Shown here one piece after another: positions 19,223 to 28,530 of a DNA stretch of 64,000 nt (the stretch's first letter is position 1; the number at the start of each line of letters is the position of its first letter). The stretch comes from Poriferisodalis sp964484385 (lineage in GTDB: Bacteria > Actinomycetota > Acidimicrobiia > Acidimicrobiales > Poriferisodalaceae): the NCBI GenBank assembly GCA_964484385.1, contig CAZAFV010000001.1:1-64000 (forward strand), read 5' to 3'. Under the pieces are notes generated by a model, which searched no databases, had not been told where the DNA came from, and saw only the letters and a list, made by a program, of their open reading frames with translations. A program made the position numbers and the translations under genes.

Positions 19223-20035
19223 TCACGAACTGCGCGAACGTGAGGCAGGCGAGTCCTTGGGGTTGGCCCATCCGACGGTCATGCCGGCCGAGAGGCCGCC
19301 GTCCACTGGCAGGTCCACCGCATTGACCCAGCCCGAGTCGCCGACCAGCAGCCAGGTCACCGCCTCGGCCTGGTCCTCAGGGGTGGCGACCCTGCCGACC
19401 TGTTCGTTCAGCCACGCCATCTGCTCGACTCCTGCGTCCTGTTCGAAGTACGGGAACAGCGGAGTGTCCACCGGGCCGGGGCTGACCGAGTTCACCCGGA
19501 TGCCTCGGTCGAGCACCTGTCCCGCCAGATGCTTGGTGTACGACACGACCCATTCCTTCGACAGCGTGTAGGCAGCGGGTCCTCCCCGCTCATAGGACTG
19601 CGCGACCTCGATGCCTGCAGCGAAGTCCTCGGCCGCGTCCAGCTCTGCGATGCGATCGCGGTGCCGATCCCACACCATGCCGGCGAGCGAGGCGATGTTC
19701 ACGATCGAAGCGCCATCGTTGAGCTTGCCCGCAGCCAGCAGCGTCTCGGTGATGTGCCGCAACCCATACACATTCACCCGCAGCACCAGCTCGGCGCCCA
19801 TGCTTCCCGCCACACCTGCGATGTTGCCCAAACCGTCGAACGTGCCGTCAAGACCGGCTACCACGCTCTCGATCGAAGCCGGGTCCGACAGGTCGCAGTG
19901 ATGGTGTTCAGCAGCGCCGTCAGGAGCGTCCTTGATGTCGAGATTCACGACCTCGTGACCGGCGGCGACGAGACGCTGCAGGGTTGCATTCCCGATTCCC
20001 GTTGACGCTCCGGTGAGCAGGATTCGCTTGGACAT
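19223..20035 (-). CDS. SDR family NAD(P)-dependent oxidoreductase
   Basis: The 270-residue classical SDR shows TGASTGIGNA at the N-terminus (cofactor site), VNAANG-region equivalents NIAGVAG, the catalytic Ser-Tyr-Lys (NIASLAG, then AAYTLSKEW), and the NSVSPGPVDTPL closing motif. The sequence resembles hydroxysteroid/cis-diol dehydrogenases of actinobacteria. ATG 20035 begins directly with MSKRILLTG and has GGAG upstream; 12 extra upstream codons are unlikely. It precedes the zinc dehydrogenase on the same strand. Confidence 0.9.
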   Translation of the reverse strand: MSKRILLTGASTGIGNATLQRLVAAGHEVVNLDIKDAPDGAAEHHHCDLSDPASIESVVAGLDGTFDGLGNIAGVAGSMGAELVLRVNVYGLRHITETLLAAGKLNDGASIVNIASLAGMVWDRHRDRIAELDAAEDFAAGIEVAQSYERGGPAAYTLSKEWVVSYTKHLAGQVLDRGIRVNSVSPGPVDTPLFPYFEQDAGVEQMAWLNEQVGRVATPEDQAEAVTWLLVGDSGWVNAVDLPVDGGLSAGMTVGWANPKDSPASRSRSS

Positions 20036-20145
20036 GTTGTGGTCTCCGTTCGTTGTCGCACGTGCGAGCACTCGGCTCGGCCGAGTGGCGTGAGATTAGG
20101 CCCACGAAGCCCGTCGAGTCCCGGCCCCGCAGCAGTGATGTCGGC

Positions 20146-20595
20146 TCACTGTTCGAAGCCGAGGCGCTCCTGCTCGGCACGGATGTAGCTGATCACCTTC
20201 TCGATCTCAAGATCGGTGATGCCCTCCACGGGCGGCATGTCGCCGAACCACCAGTGGTGTTCCCGAGTTCCTTCGCGGATGGCCACCCGATATGCGTAGT
20301 CGCCGTGATGGTTCGGCTCGTAGACGATCGAGAGCTGCGAGGGACCCTTGTCGGTGCCGCGCAGGTCGACACCGTGGCACTCCGCGCAGTATTGCTGGTA
20401 CACCGCAGCGCCGTCGGGAACCACAAAGGCAGCAGCCGTCGTCGGGGGCGCAGGTGCGTCGGATGTGACCGTGGGTGCCGGTGCGACGGCCGATGCGTCG
20501 CCCGCATCGTCGGAATCGGCAGCGCACGCGAAGGCGATCGCGCACACGGCGACCATGGTTGCTGCCCATGGGAGTGCGGTTCTGAATCGGGTCAC
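20146..20595 (-). CDS. Membrane-anchored or exported class I cytochrome c
   Basis: The 149-residue protein has an N-terminal hydrophobic segment ending in FACAADS (signal peptide or lipoprotein anchor, though the lipobox is imperfect), an Ala/Pro/Thr-rich linker, then a single haem site C-A-E-C-H-G. The axial Met is in GDMPPVEGI. The GTG at 20595 overlaps the stop of the CopC-CopD gene by 4 bases, so the two are co-translated. It probably passes electrons outside the membrane, perhaps in copper oxidation or respiration. Confidence 0.87.
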   Translation of the reverse strand: MTRFRTALPWAATMVAVCAIAFACAADSDDAGDASAVAPAPTVTSDAPAPPTTAAAFVVPDGAAVYQQYCAECHGVDLRGTDKGPSQLSIVYEPNHHGDYAYRVAIREGTREHHWWFGDMPPVEGITDLEIEKVISYIRAEQERLGFEQ

Positions 20596-22169
20596 AGGGC
20601 GGAGGCTCCGACCAGGAACGCGGTGACGACGCCAGCCGCCACCAGGACGGCAGCTTCGATACTCACGGCCCTGAACAGGCGCTGTTGAACCAAGGGCTGC
20701 GCTTGCAAGCTGACGTGCTGCGCCGCTGCTGGCATGTGCACCCAGCGGTTGCGCCCACCGATCACGGCGGCCAAGGCCACAAGGGCGACTTTTGCGATCA
20801 GCAGACGACCCCACCCCGTTGACCATAGGTCGGCGAATCGATCCATCACGAGCAGCGCCATGACGGTGCCGGCGACACCGGCAAGCACGAGCGACACGGA
20901 CGCCAACTGCGAGAACCGCATCAACGGCCCGACCAACCCGGCGTCACGGCGGCGCCGGAGCAAGTCGGCGAGCAACACCAGGCCTCCGCTCCACACAGCG
21001 GCAGCAGTCACATGAGTCGCGTTGGCAGCGGCGTGCAGCAGTCTCGGCCCCTCAGTGACCGTGTGACCGTCGAAGGAATACGAGACGATCACCAGCGCCG
21101 CGCCGATGAGGCCGAGAACGCGGTATCGGATCCGGTTGCTATCTGCAGCGTCCGGGCGGGCTAGGGCAAGCACCATGAGGCCGCCGAGCACGCGCAAGCC
21201 CACGGCGATGCCGAAGGGCGCAGCGAGTGCGTCGCTGATCGCATCCACCGACACGACCGCATTCCAGTCGTCTTCGATCACCACCGCTTGGGACAGCGCA
21301 GCGGCCACGGCCGCGGCGACGAGCGCAATTCCGCTGATGAACAGTGCGCGATGCACTCGGGCCCGCTCCGATGGCTCATCGCGCACGATGAACGACGCGA
21401 ACGCGAGCCCGCCGACGATGGCCAGCGTCGCGAGCAGGCCCACGATTCGCAGAGCCTCAGCGAACCGATCAGCGCCCGCGGCTCCCGAGCTGCTTGGCGC
21501 CAGGCGTGGCGGGTTGCCCTCAGATGCAGCACTGGATTCCGCAGGCGCAGCGGCGCCCGACGTCGCCGAGGATGAGGGCGTCGTTGTGGCCGCCGACCGT
21601 GTCCCGTCGCCTGCTCGAAGTGTGGTGACGGACGCCGGCGGACCCGATTGGATGGTGTCCGACTCGGGAGTCTCCGCCGGCAGCTCCTCGGCGGCATCTG
21701 CTCGTGTGGCAGTGCCATCAGGAGAACCCGTTGTTGAGTCTGCGGTCGAGTCCGACGGTGCCGTGGTCAGCGACTCGGCCTGAGGAACATCGACGGTGAA
21801 TCCGAACATGCCCTCGACGACGTGGCCATCCTCCGCCGTTACCCGCCACGAAACCTCATAGACGCCGTTGCCCAGCGGCGTATCGAAGTGCAACCGCCAC
21901 ACCCGATTGTCGGCTGAGCTCAGCGAGTCAGGCAGGAATTGGGGGCCTAGTCCTTGGGACACAGTGAACCCGTCGCCCGCTGGCTCGACCGGGCGATTGA
22001 AGGTCAGCGAGATGCTTGCGATTGGCTCAACGACGACCTGCCCGTCAGATGGTTGCGAAGACTCCAGGCCGGTATGGGCGGCAACTGGCGCCGCTGTCGT
22101 CACGATGAGCACAGCGCTGACGGCCAAGGCCAGCATGAGCGCTGTCGAGCAGCGCGATCTCAGGCTCAC
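20592..22169 (-). CDS. CopC-CopD fusion, copper handling membrane protein
   Basis: The 525-residue protein starts with a signal peptide ending in PVAAH, leaving the mature N-terminal His that binds Cu(II) in CopC proteins. Residues about 33-125 form the CopC beta barrel (LESSQPSDGQ, FNRPVEP, DGHVVEGMFGFTV). A Ser/Thr/Ala linker to about residue 230 follows, then eight hydrophobic helices of a CopD domain with conserved His (HTVTEGPRLLHAAANATHV). It probably moves or binds periplasmic copper. The cytochrome c gene overlaps its end. Confidence 0.92.
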   Translation of the reverse strand: MSLRSRCSTALMLALAVSAVLIVTTAAPVAAHTGLESSQPSDGQVVVEPIASISLTFNRPVEPAGDGFTVSQGLGPQFLPDSLSSADNRVWRLHFDTPLGNGVYEVSWRVTAEDGHVVEGMFGFTVDVPQAESLTTAPSDSTADSTTGSPDGTATRADAAEELPAETPESDTIQSGPPASVTTLRAGDGTRSAATTTPSSSATSGAAAPAESSAASEGNPPRLAPSSSGAAGADRFAEALRIVGLLATLAIVGGLAFASFIVRDEPSERARVHRALFISGIALVAAAVAAALSQAVVIEDDWNAVVSVDAISDALAAPFGIAVGLRVLGGLMVLALARPDAADSNRIRYRVLGLIGAALVIVSYSFDGHTVTEGPRLLHAAANATHVTAAAVWSGGLVLLADLLRRRRDAGLVGPLMRFSQLASVSLVLAGVAGTVMALLVMDRFADLWSTGWGRLLIAKVALVALAAVIGGRNRWVHMPAAAQHVSLQAQPLVQQRLFRAVSIEAAVLVAAGVVTAFLVGASAL

Positions 22170-22240
22170 AACGACCGAGTCTTGTCCGGGAATCTGGCAA
22201 CCGTCTGTGAATGCTCGCAGAATGCGATGTCACTCCGCGG

Positions 22241-22756
22241 TCAATCTGCCAGCGCCGCCTCGTAGGCGCTCATCGCTTCGTCGTTGAAGCAGACGAAACG
22301 GATCAATTCGACTGTGGTCGGTGTGCTGCGGACAGTCTCGACGGCGATCTGTGTGGCAGGCGCAATGGGGTAGCCGTACACGCCGGTCGAGATTGCAGGA
22401 AAGGCGACTGAGCGGGCGCCAACCTCGTCTGCTCTGGCCAGCGATTCCCGGTAGCACGACGCCAGCAGTTCGGGCTCCCCTTGGTCACCGCCGCGCCAGA
22501 TCGGCCCGACCGTATGTACGACCCAGCGGACAGCCAGCCTGAATCCGGGCGTGATCTTGGCCTGACCGGTCGGGCAGCCGCCGAGTACCCGGCAGTGCTC
22601 GAGCAGCTCAGGCCCGGCGGCGCGGTGGATCGCACCGTCGACGCCGCCCCCTCCCAGCAGCGTCTCATTGGCTGCGTTCACGATCGCGTCGACCTGCTCA
22701 GTCGTGATGTCGCCGACCGCCAGTTCCAGCCGCGGCGAGGGTTGATCGTTGCTCAT
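22241..22756 (-). CDS. Macrodomain protein (ADP-ribose / O-acetyl-ADP-ribose hydrolase type)
   Basis: The 171-residue single macrodomain keeps the ADP-ribose pocket: GDIT, then IVNAANETLLGGGGVDGAIHRAAG, and AISTGVYGYP near residue 120. This is the MacroD/YmdB class, which removes ADP-ribose from proteins or deacetylates O-acetyl-ADP-ribose. Its start overlaps the CoA-transferase stop by 4 bases, so it is translationally coupled to that enzyme, an unusual pairing. Confidence 0.93.
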   Translation of the reverse strand: MSNDQPSPRLELAVGDITTEQVDAIVNAANETLLGGGGVDGAIHRAAGPELLEHCRVLGGCPTGQAKITPGFRLAVRWVVHTVGPIWRGGDQGEPELLASCYRESLARADEVGARSVAFPAISTGVYGYPIAPATQIAVETVRSTPTTVELIRFVCFNDEAMSAYEAALAD

Positions 22757-25104
22757 TCGAGGGCCTCGGCCACGGCCAGCTCAGCGATGCGGTCGGCGTC
22801 GTAGCCGAGCAGATCCTCCAGGATTTCCATCGCGTGCTCGCCATAGGTGGGGCCGGCCCAGGAAAAGCCGTTGTGCGCGGCGGACAGTGTGTAGGGGATC
22901 GCGTCGACGATGGTCCGGCGGGCGTACCCGTGCGGCGCCCACTGGAAGTGGCCGCGATGGGCGAGCTGCGGGTCGTTGAGGCAGGCTCCGGAGTTCTGCA
23001 CATGGTGCGCGGCGATGCCGTGCGCCTGCAGGCGATGCGTGAGACCGGGCCCGTTCTGGCGGGAGGTGAACTCTGTCACGATCTCGTCCAGCTCAGCTTG
23101 GCGCTCTCGCCGGGCAGCGCTGTCGAGATCGGCGACATCGTCCCGACGCATCTCGATGGCCAGTGAGCGCCACGAGTCGTCGTCTTCCACCGCGATGGCG
23201 ATCCACTCGTCATCGCCCATCGTCGGGTAGACGCCGTGGGGCACCATCTCGTCGTCGGCATTGCCGCGCCGGCTGCGCATCTCGCCGGTGGCCTGCATCT
23301 CGGCGATCGCCGGTGCCAGCAGGTGCACGGCAGCTTCCATCTGGGAGAAGTCCAGGTGCTGACCCTCGCCGGTGCGGCGGCGATGGTCGAGCGCTGCGAG
23401 CAGCGCGCACACCGTGAAGCGTGGCGAGCAGTAGTCGGTGTAGGCGAGGTACGGCCCTGCCGGTCCCCGATCTGCCCAGCCGGTGATGTCGAAGAACCCG
23501 GCAATGGAGGCCGCCATGTTCCCGAAACCGGCGAATTCCCGGAACGGGCCGGTCTGACCCATCACGCAGCTCGAGACCATCACGAGATCCGGATTGAGCT
23601 CCCGGAGGTCGTCGTAGCCCAAGCCCCAGGCCGCCATCGTGCCCGGGGTGAACGACTCGACGACCACGTCTGCCCAAGCGGCCAGATCACGCACGACCTC
23701 ACGGGCCTCGGGCTTGGACAGGTCGAGGGAGATCGTTTTCTTGTTGGCATTGGTGGAATGCCAGGCGATGGCGTTCTCCTGATCGGGCACATCGTCGCGA
23801 TGGCCCAACGCGCCCCGCAACAGGCAGGGCCGGTTCTGCGTCTCGACCCGCACAACCGTGGCACCCCAGTGGGCGAGGATCTTCGTGGCGAGTGGGGCTG
23901 CCGCGACCCACGCCAGGTCGGCCACCTTGAGCCCGGCCAGCGGCCGGTCCGACGGTGCATCGGCTGGCAGCGTCTCGGTCGGCGACGGGTCCGAAGCGGC
24001 GTTGCTCCATTCCGCTCTGACGTCAGCAGTGTGAGCGCCCATCTCGGGAGCCGAACTGAGCGGCGCAAGCGGGGTGCCCTTGGCGAGCACGAAGCGCCCC
24101 GGAAGCCGGAGGCCGTCGACCTCATCCCAGAAGTCACGAGCCGCGAGCTGCGGGCTGTCGAGCACATCACCCAAGGTGTTGACCGGGCACACCAGCAGCG
24201 AATCTCGCAGGCCGCGTTCGATCATCTCGGCCTTCGTCTTGGTCTGGCAAAAGCTGGCAATGCAGTCCATCAACTGCTCGATGACACCGACGGTCTCGTC
24301 GCCGCTTTGCAACAGCAGGGCGAAGTTCACCCAGTCCTTGTTCAGCATGTCGTCGTCGCAGAAGCCCTCGGCGTGCATCCAGGACAGGAACCGCTGCACC
24401 ATCGGACCGATCATCGGCCCGAAGGCGACGGTGACGATCATGTAACCGTCCTTGCACGGGTAGATCGTGCGCAGCATCAGGTTGCCGAAGCGCACCCCGC
24501 CCGCTTCTCGCTGCACTTCTTCGAGGCCTGCCGGGGCGTAGAGGATGGCCGACAGCGCGGTCTCGCAGACGGCCTGCTGCGCCGATAGATCGACGTGCTG
24601 GCCCCGGCCCGTGCGGGCTCGATGCTCCAACGCCACGGTCGCCGCGACGGCGGCCTGCGCGCTGGCATGCAGCCAGGCTTGGGGAATGCTGATGCGCACC
24701 GGCGGGCGGTCGCTGTCGCCGGTCACCGCCAGCTGGCCGCTGGAGGCGAACAGCGTCAGATCCGTGGCGCTCCAGCCGACTTTCGGGCCGGTCTCGCCCC
24801 ACGGTGTGATGTGCACCGTGATGAGCCGCGCATTGGCCTCTCGCAGCGCATCCAGATCGACGTCGAATGGCGTCGCGTCGTTGTGGAGCACTACGTCCGC
24901 GGCGGCTGCCAGAGCGGCCACCTCATCGGCGTCGGCCGCTGCCACGGAGCGCTTGCCGCGGTTGTAGGCATCATGCGCGTATCCCCGTGGCCAGCCGCCC
25001 GGAGGTTCCACCATCACCACATCGGCGCCGAGCTGGGCCAGCAGGTTGCCCGCGAACCAGCAGCGCTCGTCTGTCAGATCCAGCACCCGATACGGACCAA
25101 GCAT
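22753..25104 (-). CDS. Fused tandem class III (CaiB/BaiF) CoA-transferase
   Basis: At 783 residues this is twice the usual 400. Two CaiB-like domains are visible: residues 1-370 (YRVLDLTDERCWFAGNLLAQLGADVV) and 395-783 (LAGLKVADLAWVAAAPLATKILAHWGATVVRVE). Class III enzymes normally form interlocked dimers with an active-site Asp; here the dimer is a single chain. The second half keeps the better match around YLAYTDYCSP and HSTNANKKTISLDL, and the first half looks more diverged. It should transfer CoA between carboxylic acids. The next gene downstream is the macrodomain protein. Confidence 0.9.
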   Translation of the reverse strand: MLGPYRVLDLTDERCWFAGNLLAQLGADVVMVEPPGGWPRGYAHDAYNRGKRSVAAADADEVAALAAAADVVLHNDATPFDVDLDALREANARLITVHITPWGETGPKVGWSATDLTLFASSGQLAVTGDSDRPPVRISIPQAWLHASAQAAVAATVALEHRARTGRGQHVDLSAQQAVCETALSAILYAPAGLEEVQREAGGVRFGNLMLRTIYPCKDGYMIVTVAFGPMIGPMVQRFLSWMHAEGFCDDDMLNKDWVNFALLLQSGDETVGVIEQLMDCIASFCQTKTKAEMIERGLRDSLLVCPVNTLGDVLDSPQLAARDFWDEVDGLRLPGRFVLAKGTPLAPLSSAPEMGAHTADVRAEWSNAASDPSPTETLPADAPSDRPLAGLKVADLAWVAAAPLATKILAHWGATVVRVETQNRPCLLRGALGHRDDVPDQENAIAWHSTNANKKTISLDLSKPEAREVVRDLAAWADVVVESFTPGTMAAWGLGYDDLRELNPDLVMVSSCVMGQTGPFREFAGFGNMAASIAGFFDITGWADRGPAGPYLAYTDYCSPRFTVCALLAALDHRRRTGEGQHLDFSQMEAAVHLLAPAIAEMQATGEMRSRRGNADDEMVPHGVYPTMGDDEWIAIAVEDDDSWRSLAIEMRRDDVADLDSAARRERQAELDEIVTEFTSRQNGPGLTHRLQAHGIAAHHVQNSGACLNDPQLAHRGHFQWAPHGYARRTIVDAIPYTLSAAHNGFSWAGPTYGEHAMEILEDLLGYDADRIAELAVAEALE

Positions 25105-25219
25105 CCCGCCCCCGATCTGTTGACCGTGCGGCGGCCACTGTTCCGCCGCTCTGTGGCCCGGACATTACTTTCGCCACGCCCGCCGGCTCGATGAGATGCG
25201 AGCGTCGCCCGCCCCGGCG

Positions 25220-25990
25220 CTACTCGGGCGTGACGTACGCGGCGGTGAGGCCTCCGTCGACGTGCAGATCGGCGCCGGTCATATACGACGCGTCGTCCGA
25301 AGCGAGGAACAAGGCCGCCGACGCCATCTCATCTGCCTCGCCGAAGCGTCCCATCGGCACGTGCACGAGGCGGCGCCGGCGCTTCTCCGGCGTGTCGAGA
25401 AACGACATCAGCAGCTCGGTGCGCAGCGGACCGGGGGAGAGTGCATTGACGCGGATGTTCTCCCGGGCATGAACGACCGCCAGCTCGCGCGTCAGCGCCA
25501 GCACTGCGCCCTTGGAGGCGGTGTAGGCGATCTGCGGTGTAGCCGCGCCCACTGAGGCCACGAACGAGGCGGTGTTGATGATCGAACCGCCTCCTCGCCG
25601 CCGCATTGCCTCTACGGCGTACTTGCAGCCGTACAGCACCCCCTTCACGTTGACGTCGAAGGTACGGTCGATGGTTTCTTCGCCGGTGGCGACGGCATCG
25701 GTGTCATCGTCGAGCATGATCCCTGCGTTGTTGAACGCCACGTCGAGTCCGCCGAAGACCGACTCGGTTTCGTTGAACGCAGCGGCCACATCCGACTCGA
25801 CAGCAACGTCGGCGCGGACGCCAATTGCCTCACCACCGCTGGCCTTGACTTCAGCCACCGTCTCTTCGTTCGAGTCGGAAATGTCCACCGCCACGATGCG
25901 CGCCCCCTCGGCGGCGAACCGCAGCGCCGTGGCGCGTCCGATCCCGCTGCCGGCTCCCGTAATTAGCGCCACCCTGCCCTGCAGTCGCAT
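25220..25990 (-). CDS. SDR family oxidoreductase (glucose-1-dehydrogenase-like)
   Basis: The 256-residue classical SDR has ITGAGSGIGRATA, the NNAGIM motif, catalytic Ser/Tyr/Lys (IINTASF, then YTASKG) and NALSPGPLRTEL. ATG 25990 was chosen because it starts MRLQGRVALITG; upstream codons reach into the divergent intergenic region. It faces away from the MDR gene at 26139 across a 148-base shared promoter region containing an inverted repeat. Substrate unknown. Confidence 0.92.
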   Translation of the reverse strand: MRLQGRVALITGAGSGIGRATALRFAAEGARIVAVDISDSNEETVAEVKASGGEAIGVRADVAVESDVAAAFNETESVFGGLDVAFNNAGIMLDDDTDAVATGEETIDRTFDVNVKGVLYGCKYAVEAMRRRGGGSIINTASFVASVGAATPQIAYTASKGAVLALTRELAVVHARENIRVNALSPGPLRTELLMSFLDTPEKRRRRLVHVPMGRFGEADEMASAALFLASDDASYMTGADLHVDGGLTAAYVTPE

Positions 25991-26043
25991 GGTCCTGAAC
26001 TCCCATCGCCGGTAGGTCCGGTAGCTGCTGTCTCCACCAACGC

Positions 26044-26102
26044 TTGCGATCACGGCGCAAATTGGTGCAAGAAGGCTCGCCGAGCGGACATTTTTGCACC
26101 AA
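26044..26102. promoter_or_regulatory. Probable operator in divergent promoter region: inverted TTGGTGCAA / TTGCACCAA
   Basis: Between divergent genes, TTGGTGCAA (26062-26070) is matched by its exact reverse complement TTGCACCAA (26094-26102), with centres 32 bases apart, about three helical turns. A smaller inverted pair TTGCG/CGCAA flanks it at 26044-26060. The region is AT-richer than its surroundings. The arrangement fits two repressor or activator dimers controlling both the SDR and the MDR gene. No regulator gene is adjacent. Confidence 0.5.
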
Positions 26103-26138
26103 GAACCGGCAGCGGAGCGGTGTGCATAGCCTGCGCTC

Positions 26139-27257
26139 ATGCTCCAGATGCAGTCCAGGGTGTCCAATAGCGGTCAGGTTTCGCTCGGCCTTGTAGAGGT
26201 GGATGTGCCGGCGTTGGCCCCCGGCGACGTGCTGATCCGAATCGAGGCCACGCCGATCAACCCTTCCGATCTCGGGGTGATGCTGGCCGGCGCGGATGCT
26301 TCGACCATTGAAGGGGCCACCATCGACGGCCGACCGACCATCACGGCCACCGTGCCACCGGCGGCGCTGCGCGGGCTCAGCGGTCGCATCGGACAATCGC
26401 TGCCGTGCGGCAATGAAGGCGCCGGCGTGGTGGTAGCAGCAGGATCGGATCCCCAAGCCCAGGCACTGGTCGGCAAGACCGTGGCAGCGCTCGGCGGTGC
26501 GATGTACAGCGAGTTCCGGGCTATGCCCGCAGTGCATTGCCTGGTGCTGCACGACGGCACCACGGCCGTCGAGGCGGCATCGTGCTTCGTGAACCCGCTG
26601 ACCGCGTTGGCCATGGTGGACACCATGCGATCCGACGGCCACTCGGCCATCGTGCATACCGCCGCGGCATCCAATCTGGGCCAGATGCTGGTGAAGATCT
26701 GCCAGGCCGAACAAGTCGGCTTGGTCAACATCGTGCGCCGCCCCGCCCAGGCCGATCTGTTGAGATCGCTGGGCGCGCAGCATGTCTGTGACTCCAGCCA
26801 GGACAGCTTCCACGACGACCTCGTGGCGGCACTGGTGGCCACCAAAGCCACGGTGGCGTTCGACGCGACAGGCGGCGGTCGGCTGGCGAACCAGATCCTC
26901 ATTGCTATGGAAGCCGCTGCCAGCAAAGACCCGTCTGCGCCCTACAGCCGCTACGGCTCGACCATTCACAAGCAGGTGTACATCTACGGCGGCCTCGACC
27001 GGTCCACTACTGAGTTGACGCGCAGCTACGGCATGGCCTGGGGCGTCGGAGGCTTCTTGTTGCCCAACTTCTTGGCCAAGGTCGGCGCTGAGCGCGGTCA
27101 GCAGCTACGGCAGCGTGTAGCGGACGAACTCACCACCACGTTCTCGAGCAACTACACCAAGCAGGTCAGCCTTCGCAATGCCCTGAATCCGGCCGAAGCC
27201 GCTGTTTACGCCCGCCAGGCCACTGGCGAGAAGTACCTGATCACTCCCCACTCCTGA
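26139..27257 (+). CDS. Zinc-free MDR oxidoreductase (quinone reductase / trans-enoyl reductase-like)
   Basis: The 372-residue protein opens with a GroES-like domain (VPALAPGDVLIRIEATPINPSDLGVM, the pattern of quinone oxidoreductases) and lacks the zinc cysteines. The cofactor domain is present (IVHTAAASNLGQMLVKIC). It is likely an NAD(P)H-dependent reductase. The start could be 26139 or the nearby ATG 26148. It is divergent from the SDR gene at 25990 and 13 bases upstream of the FAD oxidoreductase. Confidence 0.85.
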   Translation: MLQMQSRVSNSGQVSLGLVEVDVPALAPGDVLIRIEATPINPSDLGVMLAGADASTIEGATIDGRPTITATVPPAALRGLSGRIGQSLPCGNEGAGVVVAAGSDPQAQALVGKTVAALGGAMYSEFRAMPAVHCLVLHDGTTAVEAASCFVNPLTALAMVDTMRSDGHSAIVHTAAASNLGQMLVKICQAEQVGLVNIVRRPAQADLLRSLGAQHVCDSSQDSFHDDLVAALVATKATVAFDATGGGRLANQILIAMEAAASKDPSAPYSRYGSTIHKQVYIYGGLDRSTTELTRSYGMAWGVGGFLLPNFLAKVGAERGQQLRQRVADELTTTFSSNYTKQVSLRNALNPAEAAVYARQATGEKYLITPHS

Positions 27258-27270
27258 CGCACCAATCACT

Positions 27271-28461
27271 GTGGCGATGCAAGACAGTTACGACGTGGTG
27301 ATCGTGGGCGGGGCGGTGATGGGGTCGTCGATCGCCTGGGCGCTGTCGGCCTGCGACGGCTTCGACGGATCGGTGCTGGTGGTGGAGCGGGATCCGACCT
27401 ATGCGACCGCATCCACTACCCACACCAACAGCTGCATGCGACAGCAGTTCTCCAACCCGTTGAACGTGCAGATCTCGCGCTTCAGCGCCGACTTCGTGCG
27501 GAACTTCCGGGAACGCCTCGGCGGCGATCCCGAGATCCCCGACATCTTCGTCCACCACTTCGGCTACATGTACCTCGCCGCCGATGAGCACTTTGCGAAC
27601 ACGCTGCGCCGAAACCAGGCCATCCAGGCCGAGCTGGGCTCGGGTACACGCATCATGAGCCCGGCCCAGATCACGGCCGACTACCCCTTCTACAACGTCG
27701 ACGACATCATCTGCGGCAGCCACAACCTGACCGACGAGGGCTATTTCGACTCGGGCACCATGTTCGACTGGTGGCGACGCAAGGCACGCCAGAACGGCGT
27801 CACCTACATCACCGATGAGGTCGTCGGTCTCACGACGGCCGCAGGACGCGTGGCCTCCGCAGTCCTGGCGTCGGGGCGTGAAGTCGGCTGCGGAACCCTG
27901 GTGAACGCCGCTGGGCCGCGCGCAGTCGAAGTGGCCCGTATGGCAGGCGCGACCTTGCCGGTGGAGCCGCGCAAGCGCTACACGTTCATCTTCGACGCAG
28001 CAGAGCCGCTCGATCGCGCCCTGCCGCTGACCATCGATCCGAGCGGTGTCCACATGCGCAGCGACGGCAACGCCTACATGTGCGGCTGCACGCCCGACGT
28101 GGACCCTGCCGTCGACTACGACGACTTCGCCATGGACCACGACATCTTCGAGGACAAGGTGTGGCCGGTACTGGCCCACCGCGTGCCTGCCTTCGAGCGC
28201 ATCAAGGTCACCAGCCAGTGGGCCGGTCACTACGCCTACAACACGCTCGACCACAACGTGGTGGTGGGACCGCACCACGAGACAGCGAACCTCATCTTTG
28301 CCAACGGGTTCTCGGGTCACGGCATGCAGCAATCGCCAGCCATCGGTCGGGCCGTGTCGGAATGGATTGCCTACGGCGAGTACCGCACGCTGGATCTCGC
28401 GCCGCTGGGCTACCAGCGCATCGTCGACGGCGAGCCATTCGTCGAGAGCGCCATCATCTGA
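27271..28461 (+). CDS. FAD-dependent DAO-family oxidoreductase (sarcosine dehydrogenase/FOXRED1-like)
   Basis: The 396-residue protein has the FAD-binding VVIVGGAVMGSSIA at the N-terminus and the family's C-terminal NGFSGHGMQQSPAIGRAVSEWI signature. It belongs to the D-amino acid oxidase fold, which oxidises secondary or N-methylated amines or amino acids. THTNSCMRQQFS near residue 50 is typical of the FOXRED1/sarcosine-oxidase branch. The GTG at 27271 is used, but ATG 27277 is equally possible. It runs 13 bases after the MDR gene. Confidence 0.88.
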   Translation: MAMQDSYDVVIVGGAVMGSSIAWALSACDGFDGSVLVVERDPTYATASTTHTNSCMRQQFSNPLNVQISRFSADFVRNFRERLGGDPEIPDIFVHHFGYMYLAADEHFANTLRRNQAIQAELGSGTRIMSPAQITADYPFYNVDDIICGSHNLTDEGYFDSGTMFDWWRRKARQNGVTYITDEVVGLTTAAGRVASAVLASGREVGCGTLVNAAGPRAVEVARMAGATLPVEPRKRYTFIFDAAEPLDRALPLTIDPSGVHMRSDGNAYMCGCTPDVDPAVDYDDFAMDHDIFEDKVWPVLAHRVPAFERIKVTSQWAGHYAYNTLDHNVVVGPHHETANLIFANGFSGHGMQQSPAIGRAVSEWIAYGEYRTLDLAPLGYQRIVDGEPFVESAII

Positions 28462-28530
28462 GTTCTCGTCCGAGCAGGGCCGGCTGGCGCCTCGGCCGTG
28501 CATCCGGTCCCACCACTACTCTCGCTGCCC

